DNA from: Enterococcaceae bacterium OF42-14pH9A
Lineage (GTDB): Bacteria; Bacillota; Bacilli; Lactobacillales; Enterococcaceae
Direction of reading: 5' to 3'
NCBI GenBank assembly: GCA_027692465.1
Contig: JAQEYU010000001.1
Location: 186,001 to 250,000, forward strand
DNA length: 64,000 nucleotides
Every line of letters begins with the position of its first letter. The stretch's first letter is position 1. The translations under genes were made by a program, and so were the position numbers. Of the stretch, positions 15,330-21,231 are shown one piece after another. Under the pieces are notes generated by a model. It saw nothing but the letters and a program-made list of their open reading frames with translations, did not search any database and had not been told where the DNA came from.

Positions 15330-16463
15330 TTGGAATTTAAACAAGCAGTTGTCACACAAAATGGCCGTGCGTTAATGGCCAAATTATTAGCTGGAAAATC
15401 CACCCAGTTTACCAAAATCAAAGTTAGTTCAACCATCTATTCAGATGCCCAGTTGGCTAACCTGACAGCCTTGACTAATATCAAGCAAGAAACTACAGCC
15501 CAAGCCTACGGAAATAACACTGCTACAGTATCTGTTGTTGGTGCGATTGAAAATACTGGGTTAGGCACTGGATATTACATCAACACGGTTGGACTGTATG
15601 CCGTGGATCCAGACAAAGGTGAAATCCTTTATTCGGTGTCCAGCGCTTCAGTTAATGGCTATATGCCACCAGATACTGGTGTTAGTAAATCTGGTTTTGA
15701 GTTCAAAATCTATACCGAAGTGGGAAATGCGACAAAGGTCGATTTGACCGTAGATCCCGCGGCAGTTGCAACGCATGCCGATATTTCAAATTTGAGAAAC
15801 GATGTGGCGAAGCTGAAGCAGGCGTGGTCTAATTCTGTGGATGGAGCAGATGATTTTGGGAAAAGTAATGCTCAAAATTTGCTTGTAACTACTAAAAATC
15901 CAAAGAAGATTCAAGGAGCAAATACTAGCAATCAGCTCTACACCTTGTCTTATTTTGCAGCTGACAGAAGCCCGTTTTCAACATTGGGTATCCCAGTTGG
16001 TACAGAAATTTCATTTATGGCGGATGTTTCTATTGCTGGGACTATTGGCGGAGAATTTCACATTCGTTTAGGGAGTAAGGCTTGGCAGACATTAATGCCG
16101 AATGGAACTAAAATTGCGTTTACCAATGAAGAGGTAATTCAAGTTCGCGTTCACACATACGTGAATGCGAATTGGATGGAAAATTTATACATTGACATTC
16201 GTCTTGATAGTGTACCAATTGGTGCTACAGTGACTGTTGAAAAGGTGAAGATGGCTGTAGGAGATACTGAAATTTATACACCAAATCCAGTCGAGGCTAC
16301 AGATCCATTGGAGACTATGTTTAAGTATCGTGGATTGGCCGTACTAGACTCGGACAATCCAACGGACTACGTTTGGTCAATGACGAACGAATACATGAAT
16401 TACTTATTTGCCACTAAAGCTGAGTTGAATGATTTGGCTAGCCAAGTAACAGGAGGAAACTAA
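15330..16463 (+). CDS. Tail fibre protein, likely receptor-binding
   Basis: The 377-residue protein begins EFKQAVVTQNGRALMAKLLAGK, the N-terminus of tail-collar fibre proteins that attach to the baseplate. After ADISNLRNDVAKLKQAW, a helical neck near residue 155-165, comes a beta-rich domain (FHIRLGSKAWQTL; NLYIDIRLDSVPIGATVTVEKVKMAVG) resembling carbohydrate-binding jelly rolls. The start is TTG 15330, placed correctly behind GAAAGGGGAG. The C-terminal half probably decides host range. That is inferred, not seen. Confidence 0.8.
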   Translation: MEFKQAVVTQNGRALMAKLLAGKSTQFTKIKVSSTIYSDAQLANLTALTNIKQETTAQAYGNNTATVSVVGAIENTGLGTGYYINTVGLYAVDPDKGEILYSVSSASVNGYMPPDTGVSKSGFEFKIYTEVGNATKVDLTVDPAAVATHADISNLRNDVAKLKQAWSNSVDGADDFGKSNAQNLLVTTKNPKKIQGANTSNQLYTLSYFAADRSPFSTLGIPVGTEISFMADVSIAGTIGGEFHIRLGSKAWQTLMPNGTKIAFTNEEVIQVRVHTYVNANWMENLYIDIRLDSVPIGATVTVEKVKMAVGDTEIYTPNPVEATDPLETMFKYRGLAVLDSDNPTDYVWSMTNEYMNYLFATKAELNDLASQVTGGN

Positions 16464-16464
16464 C

Positions 16465-16776
16465 ATGGATGGATTTAAAAATGTGTATGACACACGAGAT
16501 TTAACCAATTTACAGCCAATGCTTTGGCCAGAAAGGAAGCAGGTCTTTAATCCTTATACTGAGGTGGACCCGCCATCTGATGCCAATATCAAGGTGACTG
16601 GATTTAATTTCAACACTCAGACCTGGCAATATATGGAAGTGGCTACACCTGAAGATGTGCAGAATCAGGATCAACAGCTGACTGATGCCATGATGGCGAT
16701 TGCTGAATTGTACGAACAAAAATTATTGTTAGAAAACCGTGTAGCAGAATTAGAAGCAATCGTATTGCCAAAATAG
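16465..16776 (+). CDS. Small fibre-associated protein with C-terminal coiled coil
   Basis: This 103-residue protein starts MDGFKNVYDTRDLTNLQPML behind AGGAGGAAAC. The first 60 residues are compact and the last 35 (AMMAIAELYEQKLLLENRVAELEAIV) form a clear coiled coil. It directly follows the fibre gene, so it may be a fibre cap, chaperone or accessory baseplate protein. No family could be named with confidence. Confidence 0.7.
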   Translation: MDGFKNVYDTRDLTNLQPMLWPERKQVFNPYTEVDPPSDANIKVTGFNFNTQTWQYMEVATPEDVQNQDQQLTDAMMAIAELYEQKLLLENRVAELEAIVLPK

Positions 16777-16792
16777 AAAGGAATGGTTGAAG

Positions 16793-16906
16793 TTGGTTAA
16801 AGTGTATGTGAACTTAATCAAAAAAGGGGCGAAGTCTATTGAGGACGTGCCGGAGGAAATTAGAAAAGAAGTGGAAGCAATCTTGGCTGCAGAAACTGCG
16901 GTTTAG
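16793..16906 (+). CDS. CD1375-like mini-protein, copy 1
   Basis: This 37-residue protein reads VKVYVNLIKKGAKSIEDVP followed by EEIRKEVEAIL. It probably starts at TTG 16793, about ten bases after GAAAGGA. It resembles the short CD1375-family phage proteins found after tail fibre genes, and is paralogous to the next small gene (shared pattern V-Y-x-LI-KG-K-I-DVP-IR-V-EIL). Function is unknown. The rare start codon lowers certainty. Confidence 0.6.
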   Translation: MVKVYVNLIKKGAKSIEDVPEEIRKEVEAILAAETAV

Positions 16907-16943
16907 GATTGCTTTTTATTTACTACGAAGGGAGGTGAGAACT

Positions 16944-17072
16944 ATGGCAGTCGTATACGCAACCTTAATCATCAAAGGCAAGAAAGTCATTGGTGATGTA
17001 CCAGCAGTGATTCGTGATCAAGTCAAAGAAATCTTGATTGACATGGAATTACCAGAGTTAGCTGGGGAATAG
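16944..17072 (+). CDS. CD1375-like mini-protein, copy 2
   Basis: The 42-residue protein starts MAVVYATLIIKGKKVIGDVP behind a strong GGGAGGTGAG. It continues AVIRDQVKEIL. The pattern matches the CD1375 family of small phage proteins and the gene just upstream, so the pair looks like a tandem duplication that has diverged. A terminator follows at once, closing the tail operon. Confidence 0.75.
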   Translation: MAVVYATLIIKGKKVIGDVPAVIRDQVKEILIDMELPELAGE

Positions 17073-17075
17073 TGG

Positions 17076-17103
17076 GAGGGGCTTTTGCCTCTCTCTTTTT
17101 TTG
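17076..17103 (+). terminator. Terminator between the tail and lysis genes
   Basis: GAGGGGC and GCCTCTC pair in a seven-base stem (one G-U) around a TTTT loop, followed by TCTTTTTTTT. It ends the structural operon just before the membrane/lysis cluster. Confidence 0.8.
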
Positions 17104-17117
17104 AAAGTTGGTGAGAT

Positions 17118-17504
17118 ATGAAAGATTTAATTCAACGGATCCGTACCGATTGGCAGTTCTTAATCGTTGCGGTGACCACGGCAGCCGTTGGTCTCAATTT
17201 CTTGGCGCACCCAGGATTGTTAGAAGATCATAGTGCTTATGCCTTTATTGTCAACGTGTTAGATGACGCTGTTTTCTCAGTGCCGATTGTCATCGGCGGA
17301 GGAGTCGGTGTCTTTTTGTTTGTTTGGGGGAAAAGGCGCTTCAGAGCGGTCTTTTTAGTCTTTTATCAATTTGTCTGGATGATTCTTCTTTTAGCTTATG
17401 TATGGCGGGCACTTAACGGTTTCCCAAACTCTACTTGGATTATGACGTTATGCATCAATGCCGCAATTTTTTTCTTGGCTTTGTGGGGTGATGTCGATGG
17501 GTGA
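17118..17504 (+). CDS. Prophage membrane protein with four predicted spans
   Basis: This 128-residue protein is strongly hydrophobic, with likely spans near residues 13-30, 52-75, 78-98 and 106-123. It has an N-terminal KDLIQRIRTDWQ segment and no recognisable domain. It opens the lysis cluster, so it may be a holin or holin-modulating protein, but no holin family signature was recognised. Its end overlaps the next gene by 14 bases. Confidence 0.65.
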   Translation: MKDLIQRIRTDWQFLIVAVTTAAVGLNFLAHPGLLEDHSAYAFIVNVLDDAVFSVPIVIGGGVGVFLFVWGKRRFRAVFLVFYQFVWMILLLAYVWRALNGFPNSTWIMTLCINAAIFFLALWGDVDG

Positions 17505-17820
17505 ATATCAATGGGCAATTACCCTTGGAGGAGCAGTGATAGGTGCGATTGGGACTTATTTTGCGACTAAAGTAAAAGGGAAAGCTGATGTAGATGCGTC
17601 TAGGTCTTCCGTAGAGTCTGTGTATATCTCTGAAATGCGGAAAATCATTGAAGATTACCAGAAAGAGCGAGAAGCATTGAAAGCTGAAAAAGAAAAGCTT
17701 CAAGCCCTAGTGGAGAAGGTCCAGAAAATCAACCGAGAGCTGGAAGAAGACAACCGATTGTTGAAAATGGAAAACAAGCAATTAAGGGAAGAAAACCAGA
17801 TTTTGAAAGGTGGAAAATAA
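17491..17820 (+). CDS. Membrane-anchored coiled-coil protein of the lysis cluster
   Basis: The 109-residue protein has one N-terminal membrane span (residues about 8-25, WAITLGGAVIGAIGTYFAT). A long charged coiled coil follows (EKEKLQALVEKVQKINRELEED). ATG 17491 fits the overlap with the upstream gene. The build recalls spanin-like or holin-associated proteins of lysis modules, but no family is recognised and the role is not known. Confidence 0.7.
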   Translation: MSMGEYQWAITLGGAVIGAIGTYFATKVKGKADVDASRSSVESVYISEMRKIIEDYQKEREALKAEKEKLQALVEKVQKINRELEEDNRLLKMENKQLREENQILKGGK

Positions 17821-17821
17821 T

Positions 17822-18076
17822 ATGGATTTTTCGCAGTTTTTAGTACCAGGAGTAGTAGTTGGCTGTTTGGTAATTGGCTACTGTCTGAAACGAATTGAGG
17901 CTTTAAAAATTAATGACTACATTCCAACTATTCTAGCATTATCCGGCGCAATTATCGGCGGCTTACTGAATGGTTTTTATGTGGAGACGGTCATTGCTGG
18001 GGCAATTAGTGGGCTTGCGTCTACAGGGTTACACCAAGCTTTCACTCGGTTTATGGATAGTTTATCTGGAGAATAG
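17822..18076 (+). CDS. Phage holin (holin_5_2-like)
   Basis: This 84-residue protein has an N-terminal span (FLVPGVVVGCLVIGYCLKR) and then the conserved INDYIPTILALSGAIIGGLLNG and ISGLASTGLHQAF segments of a Gram-positive holin family. It lies directly before the endolysin gene. It should form the membrane lesion that lets the endolysin reach the cell wall. ATG 17822 follows AGGTGGAAAATAAT. Confidence 0.85.
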   Translation: MDFSQFLVPGVVVGCLVIGYCLKRIEALKINDYIPTILALSGAIIGGLLNGFYVETVIAGAISGLASTGLHQAFTRFMDSLSGE

Positions 18077-18094
18077 ATAAGGAGGAGAATATCA

Positions 18095-18877
18095 ATGGGC
18101 GACATTAATAAGATGATTGGCTGGATGGAAGCACGAAAAGGGAAAGTATTTTATTCAATGGCTCAGCGTACGGGGCCAAATAGCTATGATTGTTCTAGTG
18201 CAGTCTTAAATGCTATGAAAGCCGGGGGATTTGTTGAGTTTTCATATCCCGGAAACACTGAGACTCTTTTCGGTATGGAGGGTAAGACCTTGATTCCGAT
18301 TGCTCGAAATAAGGCTCAACGGGGGGATATTTTTGTATCAGGAAGAAAAGGGGCGTCTGATGGGAGTGCTGGTCATACTGGAATTTTCCTATCGAACGAC
18401 ACTATTATTCATTGCACCTATTCAAAAGGTAGCGCGAATATTGCTGTGACCCCAGCCAAAAACTGGATGGGAGATTATTCTGGCTTACCAGTGTACTGTT
18501 ATTGTTTGAAAGGTGTCGTTTCTAATGGTACCGGTGGGGCACAGATGGTTAAGCTTGCTATTGACGGTTATTGGGGGCCAGCTACCACCCAGCGGCTGCA
18601 AGAATACTTTGGATGTGCTGTGCGTGATGGCGTTATTAGTGGGCAAGTCAAAGGTGACTGGAGCCGGCGTATTCCATCCATTGAGTTCGGTACTGGTGGC
18701 TCCAATCTGATTAGAGCCATGCAAAAATGGTTAGGGGTTACCGCAGATGGCAACATGGGACCTGGCACGATTCGCGCATTGCAAAAACGTATGGGAACCA
18801 CTCAAGACGGCGTGATTAGTGCGCCATCTGATGTTGTTAGAGAGATGCAAAAACGTCTCAACGCTAATAAATTATAA
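18095..18877 (+). CDS. Endolysin: NlpC/P60-type peptidase with wall-binding repeats
   Basis: The 260-residue protein has an N-terminal NlpC/P60-like domain of the phage Amidase_5 type: catalytic Cys in NSYDCSSAVLNAMKAGG (near residue 33) and His in SAGHTGIFLSND (near residue 93). From about residue 150 two repeat segments resemble peptidoglycan-binding modules (IDGYWGPATTQRLQEYFG and VTADGNMGPGTIRALQKRMG). It cleaves peptidoglycan at host lysis. GGAGGAGAATATCA precedes ATG 18095. No signal peptide, so export depends on the holin. Confidence 0.9.
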   Translation: MGDINKMIGWMEARKGKVFYSMAQRTGPNSYDCSSAVLNAMKAGGFVEFSYPGNTETLFGMEGKTLIPIARNKAQRGDIFVSGRKGASDGSAGHTGIFLSNDTIIHCTYSKGSANIAVTPAKNWMGDYSGLPVYCYCLKGVVSNGTGGAQMVKLAIDGYWGPATTQRLQEYFGCAVRDGVISGQVKGDWSRRIPSIEFGTGGSNLIRAMQKWLGVTADGNMGPGTIRALQKRMGTTQDGVISAPSDVVREMQKRLNANKL

Positions 18878-18902
18878 AAAAATAGCCCCGGTCTTCCGGG
18901 GC
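18877..18902 (-). terminator. Terminator for the minus-strand lipoprotein gene
   Basis: GCCCCGG and CCGGGGC form a seven-pair stem around TCTT at 18885-18902. The T-tract lies on the minus-strand side (A-run at 18877-18882), so it suits transcripts coming from the lipoprotein. The hairpin may also slow endolysin transcripts on the plus strand. Confidence 0.8.
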
Positions 18903-18925
18903 AGTACATATCGAAACAGAATTTT

Positions 18926-19882
18926 TTATTCATATTCCCGAGTGCCAATTACTTCAAAATCATCATCCATTAAATCAATAGTTAATGCTTTGCTTTCATC
19001 AACCAGTACATACGAGTATGCACATGAAACAGTAGCACCAGGATTAATTTCAACTTGTGTATTATGATATTCTTCATAATTTGAAGAATCTTCATCGTGC
19101 ATTAAGGTTGATAGGCTTTCTGTGGTAGAGTCCAGCACTTGCTTAGGCTGGAGATAGTCCCAAAGGATATATTCAACATTTTGAGTTTCATCAGTTGTAT
19201 TTTGATAATCAAATAAAATAGTGATTGCTTTTTCGTCGTCAATTGATCTGTCCTCTGTAGCCCCAGTGAAGGTAATAATTCCATCTGGAGTGGTCAAAGT
19301 ATTTTCGGAATATGTTACTGAAGTCTGAAAATCACTTTCGTCCACGTCATCAGAGGTATCAAAACTTTCGAAATCCAAACTATCATCAGTAGAAGCATCA
19401 GTTATAGCACTAGATTGAGCTGTAGATGAATCCTTTTCTTTTGGAGCATTATAAGGTTCAAGGACTAGTTTTTCCTGATCATCGTCGGAGTTCTTTTCTT
19501 TATCTGGTGTCAAAACGATATTTTTGTCTTCTTTGGTTACTTTGTAATAAACGTATTCTTTATTATCATCAGCATCTTGAACTTTTAGCTCATCTTTATT
19601 CAGCTCATACTCAAGCTTAAAATTCATTTGATCAAAAATTTGTTTGGCCAGTTCTTCACCTAAAGCTTCCCACTCATCTTCAGCAGATGACCCAATACTT
19701 GACATATCTACCTTGAAGGACATGATGTGATCCGAAAAAGATACAATCATATTCGGTGTTTCATCATCTTTCGTATCCACGAGCCAGTCGTTTGCTTTCA
19801 AATCGCTCACGGAGACGGCAGAGCCACACCCAGAAAGTAGAAACATAAAGCCAACCATTATAAATCCTAACCACTTTTTCAT
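18926..19882 (-). CDS. Prophage lipoprotein with a DUF5067-like domain
   Basis: The 318-residue protein starts MKKWLGFIMVGFMFLLSGCG, a signal peptide with lipobox LSGC (Cys at residue 19), so it is anchored outside the membrane. The middle is acidic and Ser/Asp-rich (about residues 130-200). The last 120 residues (ITFTGATEDRSIDDEKAITILFDYQN; VEINPGATVSCAYSYVL; FEVIGTREY) match the DUF5067 pattern. It is antisense to the lysis genes near the prophage end, a usual site for lysogenic conversion genes. A superinfection-exclusion role is possible but unproven. Confidence 0.82.
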   Translation of the reverse strand: MKKWLGFIMVGFMFLLSGCGSAVSVSDLKANDWLVDTKDDETPNMIVSFSDHIMSFKVDMSSIGSSAEDEWEALGEELAKQIFDQMNFKLEYELNKDELKVQDADDNKEYVYYKVTKEDKNIVLTPDKEKNSDDDQEKLVLEPYNAPKEKDSSTAQSSAITDASTDDSLDFESFDTSDDVDESDFQTSVTYSENTLTTPDGIITFTGATEDRSIDDEKAITILFDYQNTTDETQNVEYILWDYLQPKQVLDSTTESLSTLMHDEDSSNYEEYHNTQVEINPGATVSCAYSYVLVDESKALTIDLMDDDFEVIGTREYE

Positions 19883-19952
19883 AGAGACACCCCAATTCAG
19901 TTTTATAATTAAAGTGTAGCATATTGAACCGAATAGGGAATGGAAAAGTTCA

Positions 19953-20135
19953 CTAAATTAGCAAGCCCCCGTATTCTTCAAGATCCATTAAATCGAGAGC
20001 GACCATTTGATAAATCTGCAAGCGTCGAACATTATCTTTGATTTTCCAAAACTTAACGGCTGCATCCATTCTTAGAATCACGTAACCAGTTGCGGTTCGA
20101 ACTTCTCCAATCGAGTTTTTATACTGATAAATCAT
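19953..20135 (-). CDS. Small protein, second gene of the LexA-box operon
   Basis: This 60-residue basic protein starts MIYQYKNSIGEVRTATGYVI and ends LDLMDLEEYGGLLI. ATG 20135 is chosen because AGGAG sits eight bases upstream, while GTG 20144 would touch the ribosome site. It lies 35 bases after the DUF5960-like gene on the same strand and shares its promoter. No family is recognised. Similar tiny genes accompany Y-family polymerase operons in streptococci. That comparison is from memory and weak. Confidence 0.65.
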   Translation of the reverse strand: MIYQYKNSIGEVRTATGYVILRMDAAVKFWKIKDNVRRLQIYQMVALDLMDLEEYGGLLI

Positions 20136-20170
20136 CTGGCTCACTCCTTTAGTAGGAGATACGCACTAAT

Positions 20171-20524
20171 CTAAAGATCCTTAATCGCATCTTGTATTTG
20201 AGACATCGGCGGCTGTTTAAAACTAGAAACGCCGTCGGCAGGCTCGTACCGACGAAGTACAATATCTCTAGTCGTGACGCGATTGTAACGGTAGATGATA
20301 GATTTTGGAGCATACTCTGGATCAACATCAAAAACAAAAAATAAATCCTTATTGTATTTTGTCAATATTGCAGGAACTCGAAAATGCTTTCGACCAGACC
20401 CATACATATATTTAGCTATCGCTTCTTCTAAGAATAATAGGGGGACATCAGAATTTACTAGCAATTGATAGTCCTGCCTAAATTGTTCTGTTTCGGGTGC
20501 GTTATAAGCAAGAGAAGGCACCAT
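20171..20524 (-). CDS. DUF5960-like protein under a LexA-box promoter
   Basis: The 117-residue protein contains FRQDYQLLVNSDVPLLFLEE, AIAKYMYGSGRKHFRVPA and DLFFVFDVD. This pattern resembles DUF5960, often found beside SOS-induced UvrX/UmuC-type genes in streptococci and enterococci. GAGGTGATTAAAA precedes ATG 20524. The promoter upstream has a LexA/DinR box in its spacer, so DNA-damage induction is likely. No polymerase gene lies beside it here. The family call is tentative and the function unknown. Confidence 0.65.
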   Translation of the reverse strand: MVPSLAYNAPETEQFRQDYQLLVNSDVPLLFLEEAIAKYMYGSGRKHFRVPAILTKYNKDLFFVFDVDPEYAPKSIIYRYNRVTTRDIVLRRYEPADGVSSFKQPPMSQIQDAIKDL

Positions 20525-20555
20525 TTTTAATCACCTCACTGGAATTATAGTTCAA

Positions 20556-20584
20556 ATTATACGAACGTATGTTTGATTTGTAAA
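20556..20584 (-). promoter_or_regulatory. SOS promoter with a LexA/DinR box in the spacer
   Basis: On the minus strand, TTTACA (20584-20579) and TATAAT (20561-20556) are 17 bases apart. The spacer holds CGAACGTATGTTTG (20562-20575, read on the plus strand). This matches the Gram-positive SOS consensus CGAACRNRYGTTYC at 13 of 14 positions. LexA bound there would block RNA polymerase, giving DNA-damage control of the two downstream genes. Confidence 0.8.
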
Positions 20585-20780
20585 GAGAACAAGAGTTAAT
20601 ATATAGAAATTGGCAAGCGACATATAATTTATAAATAACAGTAAAACACGAATATACTGGGCAGAAAAGTGGGCAGAAGTCTAAATAAGTTGCATTTTGA
20701 TACACTATAATAGTAATATAAACACAGTAACTACGGGGAACTTAGGTCAACTTCTATGCTTTGGAGTCGTTCTCAGCGTG

Positions 20781-20810
20781 GAGGCACGGGTTCGAATCCC
20801 GTACAGGCTA
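20781..20810 (+). other. tRNA 3'-end-like sequence, probable prophage attR
   Basis: ACGGG, loop TTCGAAT and CCCGT form a perfect T-arm at 20786-20802. It is followed by ACAGGCT plus A, as in a tRNA acceptor 3' strand. No matching 5' acceptor (AGCCTGT) or anticodon arm lies upstream, so this is a 3' fragment rather than a whole gene. Phages commonly integrate at tRNA 3' ends, and the prophage stops here. The other att copy lies outside the window. Confidence 0.5.
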
Positions 20811-20824
20811 TTGACTTTCAAGAG

Positions 20825-20864
20825 GCGATACACTAAGCTTTGGTGCTGGTGTATCGCTTTTTTT
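20825..20864 (+). terminator. Terminator downstream of the tRNA-like attR
   Basis: GCGATACAC (20825-20833) and GTGTATCGC (20849-20857) form a perfect nine-pair stem, followed by seven or more T. It probably terminated the original tRNA transcript at this locus and now lies just outside the prophage. Confidence 0.85.
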
Positions 20865-21042
20865 ATTGGGATTTCTGCAAAAAAACCGCGTTGTCTGCCG
20901 TCAAAGGGATGCTTGCTTGTTTCAGCGGAGAATTCAGGTGGAAAGTAAATCACTTTGTTTCTCAGGGAAAACCAGTATAATAGATACAAATGATACACTA
21001 GCGTTCGCTGTCGATGCAACGGGTTTTCCGCAGCAGAGTACA

Positions 21043-21183
21043 GACGTGTTCGGAGATGCCGTGAGCCTTTTATTTTTGCGGATCTGCCGAGTTCGGGACA
21101 AAGGCACAGCTGATATGTTTCAGGAGCAGTAGTCTGATGACCTTTGCGCTGAAAAGAGCAAACGGCGTCCCCGAATTTTCAAA
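21043..21183 (+). repeat. Decayed copy of the 160-bp repeat family (copy E)
   Basis: Aligned by eye with the copy at 29079, this stretch keeps ACGTGTTCGGA, ATTTTTGCGGATCTGCCG, GCACAGCTGATATG, GCTGAAAAG and GAATTTTCA in the same order. The ends have decayed. It fills most of the gap between the prophage end and the PTS regulator gene. The rest of 20865-21231 holds a possible -10 (TATAAT near 20977) and no gene I would support. Confidence 0.6.
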
Positions 21184-21231
21184 TCCGGTTTACCGGTAGT
21201 CAACGAAGAAGACGCAGAAAGGAAGCAGCCT

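Noticed and set aside
18885..18902. Terminator of the endolysin gene on the plus strand
   Set aside because: The hairpin has no T-tract after it on the plus strand. The T-tract is on the minus side, so it is assigned to the lipoprotein gene.
20781..20864. Possible tmRNA 3' end
   Set aside because: The T-arm looks tRNA-like, but the acceptor strand (ACAGGCT) does not match the enterococcal tmRNA end as I know it, and no tag-coding region lies upstream.
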